A stretch of DNA of 62,001 bases from Owenia fusiformis (GCA_903813345.2 CAIIXF020000004.1:27965985-28027985), one strand, 5' to 3'; positions 1-11,685 are shown, numbered from the stretch's first letter. Program-made: numbers and translations. The notes: generated by a model from the sequence alone, not told the origin.

Positions 1-1
1 C

Positions 2-214
2 AAAGTTTTTGGGGAAAGCAGATTTCTCAAATCTATGGAAGACAATAATGATCAAATTTCGAAAATCAAAGTTGACCTATCGCTCAGCAAAATCAAACCA
101 CTACATAGTGGCTGGCTAGTTAGGTCGTTTGACAAACTTAAATCAAACGTGGATGTGATCAAACGAGGTTGGGTGAAGGCAGGTATTACTAGTAGTAAAG
201 ATCCTCTGGACTGA
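2..214 (+). CDS. C-terminal end of a transposase-like protein (partial)
   Basis: The frame is open from the window edge to the TGA at 212-214, about 70 codons. The tail contains KIKPLHSGWLVRSFDKL followed by VIKRGWVKAGI. From memory, a 'KPLHxxW...GWxxAGI' tail ends many pogo/CENP-B-like DDE transposase proteins of invertebrates, but the catalytic domain lies outside the window, so the family is inferred from this tail only. An AATAAA at 388-393 could serve as its poly(A) signal. It could instead be a host gene derived from such a transposase. Confidence 0.5.
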   Translation, partial: KVFGESRFLKSMEDNNDQISKIKVDLSLSKIKPLHSGWLVRSFDKLKSNVDVIKRGWVKAGITSSKDPLD

Positions 215-387
215 TTTATGATTTAATTGATGATGGACTTTCATAATTGTAGCTGTTTGTACACCATTTTATCGTGAATTTTATTTTGACTTTTAACTTG
301 TTTTTACCTAATCTAGTCTACTTTTAAAACAACAACAACAATTGTTTTTATGATTTGATGTTTTATTTTACATTATAAACATAAAGC

Positions 388-393
388 AATAAA
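388..393 (+). promoter_or_regulatory. Possible poly(A) signal AATAAA
   Basis: The hexamer lies about 175 bases after the stop of the transposase-like tail. In AT-rich DNA this hexamer also arises by chance. Confidence 0.3.
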
Positions 394-967
394 CACGATG
401 ATTTTAAACACATATTTGTTTTATTTCCCGGTTTGCAAACATCAATACATTCAAGGTTGACTGTTTACATAAATAACCTGATCGTAAAGTTATGCAGTGG
501 CACCATCACATTCCACAATTTTCTTTTTACTGTTTAGTAGGCTACACATTTATTTCACTACATGATGTATTTGCGATTCAAACATGACCATGCTCTATTC
601 GAATTTCTCAACCAATCAGAATGCAGCATAGCCAATATAGAACGTTCTCTAATTCACCATAGATGCACGACCATGCTCTATTCAATCTGCAATTTGCATT
701 GTTTTGAGTGACGTCACATCTCAGCTGCACATCTGGGGCTCTGTCCGGGGATAGCTGTTCTTTTTTACTCCCTCCGTAACTACTGTAACTATGGCTGACT
801 TCAAGTTTGCGGTCGGTGAACTAGTCTTATTTAACGGGGAGTAAAATAGAACAGCCCAAACAAATTCTAAAATTTTTCCGGCTGACTTCAGAATCTTGAC
901 AGCATGCGTATTCTTCCTTCATGCCCGTTCCACAGACACGGCTTTTACTAATTTTTATGTTTGAATC
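394..967. other. Non-coding stretch with a short direct repeat
   Basis: No supported gene. The motif GACCATGCTCTATTC occurs near 586 and again near 670, and the stretch leads directly into the hairpin repeat, so it may be the body of the same mobile element. Confidence 0.4.
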
Positions 968-1126
968 GGAATAAATAATGATAGGCCATTCAATATGGTG
1001 AAATTCAGCACTCGTTGGACAGAATGTTAGTACAAATGCACTCACCTTCGGTTCGTGCTTTGTACAACATTCTGTCCAACTCGTGCTGAATTTCACCATA
1101 TTGAATGGCCTATCATTATTTATTCC
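968..1126. repeat. Hairpin (fold-back) repeat, about 69-bp arms
   Basis: Bases 968-1036 are almost the exact reverse complement of 1059-1126. The arms begin and end with GGAATAAATAATGATAGGCC and its complement, and the loop is about 22 bases. The 90-aa minus-strand frame here is a by-product of the palindrome. It could be a small MITE or one terminus of a larger element; no clear target-site duplication is seen. Confidence 0.8.
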
Positions 1127-2664
1127 TTAAACACATACCATCGCTAATTTACGTAAATTCATCATGCACGTGAATACCTAGAGTTATACAGTAGTCAATT
1201 AACTCATTAGTAATTGGGAACAGCAGGAGCCAGCAATAGAGCTTCAAGAGGCCTTGTAAGACAGCGTTCAAGTAGTCAGTGAAAATGATTAGGCTGATCC
1301 TGAGCTGGGGAACCCTGATGCTGAAGATTCAAGATTGTAGTAGTTGTAGTAGTTTACTATTACAAATTGTTCTGATATTAATAAAATAAAAAAAATGGTT
1401 CTCACGTAACGGGATAGTTGTAGCATGCTGTCGTGATTTAGCGGTAACCGCCATCTTGGATCAGTAATCTGTTGGGGAAGGAGGTCACATGATGGGTAAA
1501 TGATATATTGAATAATGAATTACCTAAATTCAATGACAAAATATTATCAATATATATTGATTGCTTACATGGTTAATACAAACCTGTTGTTTGGTTTATA
1601 GATTTCAAAGATGAATCAAATTGAGCATACTTGTCTAACAGTTATAGGATGGGACAGGGACAAGTTTATACATAAATTTGATAACCTTTTGAAGAGTGAA
1701 CGCCGACACTTGGGGAGAACCGAAAATACTATCTAGAAACGTTTGAATTTGAATAAACTTTGGCCTTTGATGTAACCTTCTGTTCAATAAAGCTTAGCAT
1801 TGCCCAGTTGTCATTCATATTTGATACCACATTCACCAGCATTCAGTTACATCGAAAACAATAAACTTGGTAACTTTCACAACCACCTCCTTTGTTAAAA
1901 AATTGAGATCAACTTTGAACAAGCTTGGATACAATCCAAAGATGTATTCTGGACACTCTTGAGAAGAGGTGGCTGCACTTGGGCCTTTCAAACTTGAGTT
2001 CCTCCTGAGCTTATTAAAATACACGGAGACTAGAAACCCGAGTGTTATCAGCAATATTTAGAACTTCATTCAGAGCATAACATGTCTGTGTCACATCAGA
2101 TGTAAAATTTAAGCCCATTGTACTTAAACTATATTCAAAATTTACATTTTAGAAAGTGGTTAAACAACTTCAAGTAGAGGTATAAGATCTGCTGCTTGAT
2201 AGATAGATAGTTTGGCCCTTAGCTTTGCAGGAAGCACACATTGTACTAACACATACATTTTAAGAAAATAGGTATGCCAAAGAAGATGTTAAGCCAAATG
2301 TTGCCCTGATATCTCAGAAAAAGTAAAAAAAATTCAAATTATCTCTCTACAGGCCTTGTTGCCCCTTTAAATGAAATCATTAACCACACTTTGAATATTT
2401 AAACAGTTCATGGTGCTATCTGAAATTAAAAGGTTAAATATTTTGATTTTAGGATCTAGTTCATCATTCTTTAAGCATATATACATGATATAAAAAGCAC
2501 TGACTCCGCATCTTTTAGCCTGATTTGCAACCTTGCAATTTTTTACATAATTTGGGGTTTATAAAGTGTCGAAAGTAAATTTGAATATAAGCAGTTAGGT
2601 CATTTTAGAGCTAATATTTTTTTATCTACAATTTTGTCTAAAAAGTAGAACTGTCTGTTTTCAG
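1127..2664. other. Intergenic or intronic, nothing identified
   Basis: Only short frames occur, such as a 73-aa minus-strand frame at 1833-2054 with no motif or splice support. Upstream exons of the gene at 2665 may lie here but none could be recognised. Confidence 0.4.
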
Positions 2665-4127
2665 ATGTGTAATCTATATCCTGGGGAAGACGATTGCAGG
2701 AAGCTTGCTGACAATATGAAGCACAGTGTCAGAGTCCAGAGGGAGGTCTACAATGTATCGGATCAGACCAAAAATGCTGCCCATGTGCATGACCTTATGG
2801 CTATTGTGATGATGGCAAATGTAGATGCCAGTGGCAATATTGCCTTGGAAATACCAGATGAAGGTAAAATAGACCTCAAATATGGGACAATATAAAACAA
2901 AAGAATTCTAGTTGACAATTTACAAAAGTAGGCTTATGGTCAATCATTTAAACAAGCAATCTACCCATTCGAGTGTATTTCCTAGGGTTACAATAGTACC
3001 CACTTGGCAGGAGTAACCATAAAATATCAAACACTTGTAGCGTATACTAGCCTGGATTTATTATGAGATTATCTTGTTTAAAGGCCTTGATCTACAAGAC
3101 ATACTTGAAGATGAGCCTGAAGAAGTGGGTTTGATCTTGGAAAATGTGGATGAAGTGTGTAGATTTGATATTATGTCACATACTGTTATAGCAAGCAACA
3201 AAAAAGTATACTGTGTTCGGCGTCTGGCATTTTGTCACAAAATTGTCAATCTTAATGTTGTTAAAATCAAATATAAAACATTTGGTTTTTAGTAATGTAA
3301 AATATATAAAATATAGTTTGATGATGTTTGTTATATCCACATTTTTGTCAAAAAGGTAGAACTGTCTGTCATTGCTTGCCATAAAGGCCATATACTCACT
3401 GATACTTAAATGTTGATTTTTACTCTAATTATCCCATGAAATGAAGTTTGTTGTTATCTATCTAAGTTATGTTTGCAATTTGCAACCAGTTGGTGGAATT
3501 TAGTTTTTGTTTTTCAGGAAAGTGAAGAGGATTCTCCTTCCAAAGATTCCCCCAACACTGTGCCAATACTGACAGCACACAAAGCAGGGGGCAGAAGGAA
3601 GTAAGTATAGTGTGACCCAAAAATACTGATATAGTAAAACAAATATTTCATTCTATTTGTTTAACATTGAAAGTTATCCAGAACATTTATAAAATACTAG
3701 CAATTTACACATGATTTCAGTTGAGTATCAAATGATATTCACCAGTCACGTTGATGTGGATCTTCACTTTCATCATGTGTGCAGCCAGGTGGTGAAGTTT
3801 ACCTTTTTGTTTTATAGGAAAGTGAAAAGTTGACAGTATTTACTCCTCACGGCTCACAATCATTGAGACAAAAAAAATTCGAAAATATTCGAAATATAAA
3901 TGTTTTTCAATATTCACATTACGCTTAATATTATTGATGATGTTAAGCTACAATAACTGTTGATCCACTATGAGTACCCAAAGACAATTAGTATAGTATA
4001 AATGTAGTATAAAACTAGTATAGTAGATGACAGTGCTTCATAGCAAGACTCTAATACTCCTTGTTAGGTTAGAATAAGACTATGAATGGTTCTTTATTTA
4101 TATAGAAATCCTTCGAAGAAAAAATAG
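2665..4127 (+). CDS. Four-exon 3' end of a tyrosine-recombinase-like (Crypton-type?) gene
   Basis: Exons 2665-2863, 3084-3154, 3518-3600 and 4106-4127 have AG acceptors and GT donors, and their phases fit exactly (a 1+2 split codon, then phase 0, then a 2+1 split codon). They give about 124 residues ending in a basic tail, KNPSKKK, then TAG. The first exon contains MKHSVRVQREVYNV, in which His and Tyr have the same spacing as the 'LGHS...Y' nucleophile box of tyrosine recombinases. The rest is acidic and low-complexity (ILEDEPEEVG, ESEEDSPSKDS). The upstream catalytic Arg region was not found. Family inference: the C-terminus of a Crypton-like recombinase. Alternative: an unrelated protein with a chance match. 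The intact phases argue that it is, or recently was, a functional gene. Confidence 0.5.
3775..3840 (+). repeat. Degenerate second copy of the exon-3 acceptor region
   Basis: The sequence around 3785-3835 (a CAGnnGGTGGAA-like stretch, then TTTTGTTTTATAGGAAAGTGAA) resembles the acceptor and start of the exon at 3518 (TTTTTCAGGAAAGTGAAGAG). It then diverges into stops, so it looks like a decayed local duplication. Confidence 0.45.
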
Positions 4128-4132
4128 AGGGG

Positions 4133-4138
4133 AATAAA
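4133..4138 (+). promoter_or_regulatory. Possible poly(A) signal AATAAA
   Basis: Six bases after the TAG of the recombinase-like gene. Placement suits a very short 3' UTR, but chance is possible. Confidence 0.35.
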
Positions 4139-4439
4139 GAAGAAAATAGAGCATTCTTGGCTTCCTTAAACCTGCCCTCCTGTGCACCAGCAGGACCGAG
4201 GAACATGAGGAAAATAAAGGTAGATTAAATAGGCATTTGTTGATGATGTTTTAGCTGTTTGAATCTACAGTTTTGTTCAAAATGATATTATGCAACTTTT
4301 ACTTTTTAATTATTTTAAAATCATATTGTTTGCATAGAGTGATTGAACTAGACAGAACTAGACAATTATACAATACAAAAAAAGAACAAATTCACAAATA
4401 CATCAGGGACAGTACCAACAACGGAAGTGAGTTTGGACA

Positions 4440-4560
4440 TTGAGTTACAGGGGAGTGTGGATGCTCAGATACCAAATACAACTTGAAGAGCGCACAAAAA
4501 TTGTCCATAGCAATCACTTAAAAACTTATAAGGGAGAAAATCCCAATACTACACATGATA
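4440..4560 (+). pseudogene. Ty3/gypsy integrase C-terminal relic
   Basis: The frame contains YQIQLEERTKIVHSNHLKTY, matching the post-integrase pattern 'Y.IQ......VVH.n.LKpY' at the end of Ty3/gypsy Pol. Catalytic integrase sequence is not visible upstream, and the frame becomes Asn/Thr-rich, low-complexity sequence after about 40 residues. A second gypsy tail lies at 25.1-25.7 kb. Confidence 0.6.
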
Positions 4561-4688
4561 ATAACACTTCTATTCATGATAACAATATTAGCCCTATAGA
4601 TCAAGCAACTTCCGTAACCGGCCCATTAATCTTTTTTCTTAATCCATTAAAATATTTTTCCAAGAATATGTTTCATGAAAAAGTATGA

Positions 4689-5589
4689 AAATATTATTCG
4701 ATGCACGCATTTTACTTTTCATCATGAAGCTGTTGGATGACGTAACATATTAAGCTTTAATCCAGCTCTGTGATAAAGGGTTAAATGGCGCCGACTCACA
4801 AGATGTAAAAGAATGGATTAATGAAAAGAATGGATTAATGAAAAGAATTACAACCATCAAATGTTCAAGTCTAGTTTAAGTCTAGATAGAAATAGAAAAG
4901 TCGAATTATGGCCCTTACCAAGAAGTTTCAATTGAAAAATGGTCAGCTAATAGTTGAAACTGAAGAAAGAAGTGCTTCTGGAATAAGCTCCAAAGTCAAA
5001 AGAATTTCACTGAGCAGGAGTAAATTGAAAAAAGGAGATAGAAGAGAGCCACAAAAGGATGGGCCATCCGGGATATAAAACTAACCAAATCAAATGCCTC
5101 GTAATAGATCATCATCCAACCGACAACAATTTATTTCTACATGATGTCATACTCTAATAGACAAATCTTTGACATGCAACTCCAATTTTTAAAAAAAAGT
5201 AAAAGAAAATAGTAAATATAAATTATCAACCATTTCGAAATAAACCCAAATAAACAAACAAGATCCAACTCACACATATGAACAATTCTTTGACAATAGA
5301 ATATGGAATGCCACTATTGAACAGTTTCATAAAGGAAGTGAGGCTATGAGAATTTCCTTTGAAACACTTCCTGACCTGACAGAGAAACCTCCTCCATATG
5401 AAAGAGAACAGAAGTAATGAAGTAGGGAGGGCAGATTAAACCCCTTAATATATCTGTTTTACATTGTTCTAGAGTGTTCTCCTGCTTGGATTTCAGACAT
5501 TTGAATACTAGTATTATTTAATCGACAAATTAATTTGAAAATTTGTTTCACATACTATAAATAAAATATATACGAGGATACAGTGGTGG
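4689..5589. other. Intergenic relic region
   Basis: No intact gene. A 17-18-bp tandem duplication (GAATGGATTAATGAAAA twice) lies near 4812-4848. A patch around 5035-5075 resembles 44.60-44.64 kb (an AGAAGAGAGnCACAAAAG-type stretch), so part of this may be an old duplication. Confidence 0.35.
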
Positions 5590-5599
5590 AAGATCTGTC

Positions 5600-5745
5600 A
5601 CTATGGAAAGCTAACATGTGCTGACATGGCCATGCAGAGCTGCATATGCAGCCACTTAGGTACTGCTGCAAATTCTTATTGCCCTAAGTGTGACGAGTTG
5701 AGGAATTGGTAGAATTTGGCTGAAGAACATGATATGCCATTTGGT
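5600..5745 (+). pseudogene. Cysteine-rich transposon-like coding relic
   Basis: A frame reads CADMAMQSCICSHLGT and then SYCPKCDELRNW before a TAG, with similar coding sense after it. The CxC...CxxC arrangement suggests a metal-binding exon of a transposon protein. No splice pair was found, and stops within the block indicate decay. Function unknown. Confidence 0.35.
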
Positions 5746-6665
5746 AAAAAAATATTTTTGATACACTTCAACCCAAAAATGAAACAGATATAATCACAAA
5801 AATCAAAAAAAGTTAGTTGATTTGTGATTCATAAAAACATATATTCACCCATCCTTTTCAGAAGCTTCATTAACGATTTTAAATATCTTAAGTTTGTAAA
5901 AACAAAATGTCTGAGTGTTGTAATATAATATGGCACCATCCAATTAGAACCAAGCATGGATGATAGGGTGTCTGTGACAGGTGTTTTGGCATTTAATTAC
6001 TTAATGAGTTAAAAAATGAGATAATTGAACTGTTGATCATGAAATCAGGGAACATGATTCAGATTTTTTGTGTAGAAATTAATTAATGCAATGTAATTCG
6101 TAAAAATGTTCTAATTTTTTATTTAGATTTGAAAAAAGCTTGTCTGATGAGGAAAATGATACCCTTTCCTATGAATTAAAGGACATTGAGTTCAGCGCTC
6201 ATTATGGTCATAGGTCAAACAAAACATGAAGATTACATATTTTACTTGTGGTTGTCAAACAAGGATGTATATTGTATAGGATGATACATGTACTATGTTA
6301 TTGGAATTGTTGTATCGGTCACAGTTTTGACTGATACTAATATAACTTCAATAATAAAATAACATGATATCATTACTATTATAGGTTATTAGCGATGAAA
6401 ACAAATGGCAAAGTTTACTGCTGTGACGAAGAATTAGGGCAGTTGCAAGTGTTGCTGTTAAGAAAATAGTGAGTTGAATTAAAATTAGAAGAAACTGATT
6501 TCTATATGGCATCGGTGCCCCTTTATCTTTTACATGGAGATGAGAGTTCTGTCCAAGTTTACTCACAAGCTGTTAGTTACAGCATCTTTCTAAATGAAAA
6601 AAATATTTAGTGCTTAAAAATATCATAGGATACCAAATCTTGTTACGCTATGATACAATTGCCCA
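5746..6665. other. Nothing identified
   Basis: AT-rich sequence with only short frames and no motif or splice-supported exon on either strand. Confidence 0.35.
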
Positions 6666-6830
6666 CTGCCCAATAGCAGAAAAAGACAAATTCTGAAAGT
6701 AAGTATCATATATAAATAAGAGATGGTGGATTACACAAACAAAAAGTAACATCAGTATTTTAAAACAAATTTCTGTTTCTCTTACATGAATTTTTTTCAT
6801 AAATCATCTCAAGCCTGGGGTGAAGAACAT
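6666..6830 (+). repeat. Diverged copy of the kinase exon-1/intron-1 junction
   Basis: This block matches 60,695-60,845. Both contain AAAAAGACA(A/G)ATT..., then AAAGTAAGTATCATATATA, then ATTACACAAACAAAAAGTAA. At 60.7 kb the shared GTAAGT is the donor of a kinase exon. Here no kinase frame is recognisable upstream, so this is a decayed segmental duplicate. Confidence 0.7.
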
Positions 6831-6889
6831 GAAATAACTCAGGCAACAATGGCATAGTATCCGATAGTTTTTGTACGTATCCCAAATCC

Positions 6890-7080
6890 TGAATATTTGT
6901 TGTATTCCGAAATATCCTAAAATATACCAATACTTCAAATATCAAGAAATATATTTAAATGATATTTCTGGATACTACAAGTTTCCAAACTTCAAAATAC
7001 CTGAATTAAGGATATTTCAGGATACTCGACTTCCTTAGTATTCAGAGATATTTTTGAGTATCCGGAATAGTGATTCCCAG
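6890..7080. repeat. Degenerate GATATTTC/GGATAC repeats
   Basis: Direct and inverted variants of GGATATTTCNGGATAC recur about five times, giving a loosely palindromic patch just before the fold-back element. No coding sense is seen. Confidence 0.35.
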
Positions 7081-7126
7081 AAATTATGCTTGTACATAAT
7101 TATCATATATCAAATATATTTATATA

Positions 7127-8015
7127 CAGGGTGTTCAAAAAAAATGCAACCCGAAGAAATCGCTATATCTTGAAAAATACTGATTCAATTATGTTCATAT
7201 TTTCAGGAAATAAAGAAGAGACTGTGTATGTACAGCTCCTGTAAACGGTTAGTTGTATAACATGATGCCTTGGACACCTGCTCAAAAGACAGTTGTACTA
7301 GGAAAATACGAAAAACGCAGTCAGGGGTGACTGCAATCGCAAAAAAATTCAATAACTTCCTTATCATAGTGTTTTGGCTCTTCAAATTTGGCACAAATCA
7401 TCTTCATTCACTGTATGGTAAATCTGTAGAGTGAAATCAAAATCACTTCAGGGACTTTACAGTTATGGTTGAAATGGTTTCAAATCGCAGTCAAATGCCC
7501 TGGTTCAGGGAGACTTAAGAAGCCATTTTGACCATGACTGTAAAGTCCCTGGAGTGATTTTGATGAAACTCCACAAATCCACCACACAATGAATGGGGAT
7601 AATTTGTGCCAAATATGAAGTGCCAAACACCATGGTTAGAAAGTTATTTGGTTGTATTGCTCTTTCAGTCACCTCTGACTGCGTTTTCATATTTTCCTAG
7701 TACAACTGTCATTTGAGCAGGTGTCCAAGGTATCATGTTTTACAACTTACTGACAACAGGAGCTATACATACACAGTCTCTTCTTTCTTTTCCTGAAAAA
7801 ATGAACATAATTGAATTAGTATTTTCCAAGATATAGTGATTTTCCATTCATGTTTTTCGTATTTTGCTAGTACAAATGTATTTTGAGCTAGTGTCCAAGA
7901 TATCATGTTTTACACCTAACAAACAATAGGGGCTATACATACACAGCCTCTTCTTTCTTTCCTGAAAATATGAACATAATTGGATCAGTATTTTCCAAGA
8001 TATAGCGATTTCTGT
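7127..8015. mobile_element. Long fold-back (mariner-like) element with a duplicated right arm
   Basis: The left end starts with CAGGGTGTTCAAAAAAAATG after a TA. Its arm (7127 to about 7497) is the imperfect reverse complement of about 7507-7843. Matching landmarks include the stretch meaning 'GAAAGAAGAGACTGTGTATG' and the pair AGTCCCTGGAGTGATTTTGA / TCAAAATCACTTCAGGGACT. Bases 7844-8015 repeat the outer 160 bases of the right arm in the same direction. The terminal 30 bases at the right are missing. A 5' CAGGGTG and TA target suggest a Tc1/mariner-derived non-autonomous element. No transposase is encoded. Confidence 0.75.
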
Positions 8016-8392
8016 ATATATATCTGTAGCTTATTTACAAAAGGTGGAGTGAAGTATAGTACCTAGTTTGGTCAATAGAGAGAACATTAATCTGTCTCCG
8101 GAGGATTTTCCCCAGGAATGTTACTACTAGGTGAGTAGTGTAATCAACAAACGGCATCCTTTTCAATCCCATCATGCATGTCTTACTTCAAATATGTACG
8201 TTTTCTGATTGGTGAATTTCTACTTGGGAAAGCACCTAATTAGTTTTGGCATCTCAATTCATTATCAAAGAAATTGTGATTGAGCTAATTCGTGCGTCCT
8301 GCGGTTAGCTAACAGCAATCAAAATTATATGTACACCCAGCAATATTTTGGTGATTGATAAATGAGAAATACGTTTTTATATGTGATTTTAG

Positions 8393-8481
8393 GATTGGTC
8401 AAACTGGTATTACAATGATGAGACTAGAAGGGGGTCAACATAGAGGCCAACTACTATGTAAATATGCTGATTTAGTCAAAG
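8393..8481 (+). CDS. Isolated exon of unknown gene
   Basis: A good acceptor (TGTGATTTTAG) and donor (AAAG|GTGAGT) bound 89 bases open in one frame: IGQTGITMMRLEGGQHRGQL and nine more residues. Phase is 1 in and 1 out. I do not recognise the protein and found no matching flanking exon. Confidence 0.4.
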
Positions 8482-8514
8482 GTGAGTATTATTACTCTGT
8501 TCAGTGATCATCTT

Positions 8515-8580
8515 CATTTAGTGTGTAATAAATCATTGGAGTTTCATCAAAATCACTCCAAGGGCTTTACAGTCATTGAG
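8515..8580. repeat. Fragment of the fold-back element arm
   Basis: The stretch GTTTCATCAAAATCACTCCA followed by GGGCTTTACAGTCAT matches the inner arm of the 7127-8015 element, so it is a separate scrap of the same family. Confidence 0.65.
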
Positions 8581-8581
8581 G

Positions 8582-9049
8582 GCACAGTATTTCCAATACA
8601 TTGAGAAAATCAACAGAACAACCATCAGAATAAGCAAATGCCAGATAGACCCTGGACTGCTCTTACAATTGGGTCTTGTAATGAAGGGTCCTCTGACTGA
8701 TATTAATTATTCATGAGAAGATGCCTATCATCAGTATCTACACACAACACATACTTTACGCCCGGTATATTTTTTGAGCAAAACCTCTTGGGTATTTTGG
8801 TCTAAAATTTTTCTGAATCATCTACAAAGTCTTTTCAATTTCAAAAAAGGTCAAAAAGGTCTTTTTTAACTTGCTTTAAATTGACTAATTTTTTTTTCAA
8901 AATGACCTTGTACAAGCAATTCAATTCATATCATTTGATAACCTATTTTTGATACTTCATTTGCAAGATGTTAATATATTTCATACAATTTTATTATTGC
9001 ATTTCATGTACAGATTAGACAGTGTACAATTATCAAGAAAATTATTTTA
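8582..9049. other. Nothing identified
   Basis: AT-rich, no supported exon. It ends in a TTATT-rich run leading into the Helitron-like block. Confidence 0.3.
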
Positions 9050-10701
9050 TTTTATTATTAGGAGGCCCCATCGGGGGGCCTCCTATTAATTTTATAGATA
9101 TTATTTATTATTATTCTTTATTATTATTATTATTTATTCTTCTCCGCACTTTTTCTCCTACTTCTAGCTAGGTTTGAGTTAACTCTTATATGTTCCTACT
9201 AGGGACCTTGGCTGAAATTGGCGGGAAAGAAATTTTTATCTAGGTCAAAATCTAGGTCAAATCAAAGTTTTTTTTAAGTTTCTCAAATCCTGACACTACA
9301 CTTGAATATTTTCAGCTGAGTTTTTGCATACAGATAGATATAAGTATTCTATTAGTGTGAGCCTTTTGCCATCTAGACAAATTTTGCCTAGATTTTGAGA
9401 TAGTGAAGGTCAAAAAAGGGTCAAAAAAGGGTCAAAAAAGGGTCAAAAAAGGTCTTTTTTCAACTTGCTTCAAAATGACCAAATTTTTTTTAGAAATCAT
9501 CTACAAGTTCTCAGGAACTCAAATCTGACCTTCGTTTTGACCTTTGACCTTTGGTTGACCTTCAGTGACCTTGGAAAGGTAAAAAAAGTTGATTTTTCAA
9601 ATTGATTTTTTGGATTCAAATTTAGGTATATTTGATCACAAAAGACCCACTGAGGTCTAAAAAAGTAAAATTTGCAAGGTCAAAGGTCAAGGTCATCAAT
9701 CTAAATCACAAACTGTGTTTTCTAAGTTTCTAAGTTTTGGTGACTACAAATCAATATTTTTTCATGAAAGTCAGGATATATATTTCTCTATAGGTTCTAC
9801 ACATATTAGCAATTGACTATTTATTAAAATTGTGTACCAGTTTTGAGATATTAGAATTCAAAAACTGAAAAAGGTCAAATTTCGAAATTTTTCAAGGTCA
9901 AATTTTAACTTGATCTAAATTGACCATACTTTTTTTTAAACTCATCTACAATTTCTCAGGATTCCAAATCTGACCTTACTTTTGACCTTTGACCTTTAGG
10001 TGACCTTCAGTGACCTCCAAAAGTTCAAAAAAGTTGATTTTTCAAATCGATTTTTGGGATTTAAATTTAGGAATTTTTAGTCACAAAATGCATACTGAGG
10101 TCTAAAAAAGTAAAATTTGCAAGGTCAAAGGTCAAGGTCATTGAATTAAATCACAAACTGTGTTTTCTAAGTTTCTCAAAATTGGTGACTACAAATCAAT
10201 ATTTTTTACTGAAAGTCAGAATATATATTCTTCTAAAGGTTCTACACATATTAGCAATTGATTATCTATTTAAATTTTGCACCAGTTTTGAGATATTAGA
10301 GCTCAAAACTGAAAAAGGTCAAATTTCGAAATTTTTCAAGGTCAAATTTCAACTTGATCTAAATTGACCAAACTTTTTTTTTTAAAAAACATCTACAAGT
10401 TCTCAGGATTCCAAAACTGACCCTACTTTTAACCTTTGACCTTTGGTTGACCTTCAGTGACCTCCGAAAGGTCAAAAAGTTGAACGATTTTCTGGATTTA
10501 AATTTAGGCATATTTAGTCACAAAGGACATACTGAGGTCTAAAAAAGTAAAATTTGCAAGGTCAAAGGTCAAGGTCAAAGGTCAAGGTCAAAGGTCAAGG
10601 TCAAAGGTCAAGGTCAAAGGTCAAGGTCATCAAGCTAAATCACAAAACAAATCAAAACACCTACGGGCCTCCGTAAGATTGCTTGCAATCTTTATATCTA
10701 G
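9050..10701 (+). mobile_element. Helitron-like non-autonomous element, copy A
   Basis: The left side carries a GC-rich hairpin (9060-9086, AGGAGGCCCC...GGGGCCTCCT type). The right end carries the hairpin AAGATTGC/TTGCAATCTT (10675-10692) followed by CTAG|T (10698-10701), which fits the Helitron 3' rule of a hairpin then CTRR before T. The interior consists of about 445-bp units, seen from the landmark GACCAAACTTTTTTTT recurring near 9478, 9924 and 10367. No Rep/helicase is encoded, and a 5' TC end could not be fixed. The classification is therefore inferred from the 3' end and structure. Confidence 0.55.
10558..10630 (+). repeat. AGGTCA array (11 half-sites)
   Basis: Eleven GGTCA cores alternate between spacings AGGTCAAAGGTCA and AGGTCAAGGTCA. 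AGGTCA is the consensus nuclear-receptor half-site; these are DR1 and DR0 arrangements, and TCAAGGTCA is the extended monomer site. The motif also recurs singly, in both orientations, throughout 9.2-13.6 kb. Whether any receptor binds is unknown. Confidence 0.85.
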
Positions 10702-11685
10702 TATTATTTATGATCCTTCGATCGATAGATTGAAGGAATCATAAATAATCTCCGTGATACTTTTTCTACCCCTTTCGCCATGTTTTTAGTCATCTCATAT
10801 ATGCTCCTACTAAGGACCTGGGCTGGACTTGGAGGGAAAGGAATTTTTATCTAGGTCAAGGTCAAAATCTAGGTCAAGTCGAAGTTGTTTTTAAGTTTCT
10901 CAAAGCTCGATACTACATTTCACTATTTTGGCCTGAGCTTTCGCATACAGATAGATATTAGTATTCTATTAGTGCTAGCCAAAAGTTATGCATAGAAAAT
11001 GTGCCCCAATTTCGAGATTTTTGTATCAAAAAACGGTAAAAATAGGTCAATTTTCAAATTGCTTCAAATCGAACGAATTTTTTTTCAAAAGCATCTACTA
11101 GACGTCAGGAGTCCAAAACTGCAAACCGATTTCAGATCCGACCCTTCGTTTCCATTCTGGCACATTTTGAAGCAAAAAAACGCCAATTTTGGCATATATT
11201 TTTAGAAAAATGAAGTTTACTTCCATATTCACAAATTTAGCCTAAGTAGCTTAGTTAGGACCCACAAATGTCTAGAAAATTATTTTTTTGCCAGGCAAAT
11301 GTCAAAAATTTGCCAAATTTGCCAAATCGGCAATTAAAAAGTTTCTCGAAATTTGGTGCTAAATTTAGGTATTTTTTTTCTAAAAATCAAAAAATTAGAT
11401 CGCTTTGAAGATGCTCCACATATTATTAATTCACATTGTTCAAAAAATGTTCACCGATTTTGAGAAAAAAGTAGTCAAAAATTGCTAAGAATATAGAATA
11501 TCTAAATACTTCAAATTTTCAACATACTTCAAATTTTAATTTTTAAAATCACTTCATCTGAAGCAACTTGAAGAGAGCTTTTCAGAACTGTAATCCAAAT
11601 TGAAATCGGGTCATTATTTTTCGAGTCCTGGCCTTTCGAAGTTCGGCGAAAATTCACCCCTCCCGCTCCCAGCAACCTTCCCTAG
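10702..11685 (+). mobile_element. Helitron-like unit B, first of a head-to-tail pair
   Basis: The unit begins directly after the CTAG of copy A with TATTATTTATGATCC and a 47-bp near-perfect palindrome (10703-10749, centre ATCGAT). It ends with CTAG at 11682-11685, after which the same start recurs. It carries 'CTAGGTCAAGGTCAAAAT' motifs like copy A but is internally diverged. The usual 3' hairpin is missing. Confidence 0.6.

Noticed and set aside
10558-10630. CRISPR-like array
   Set aside because: There are no unique spacers; it is a continuous simple repeat of AGGTCA units in a eukaryotic context.
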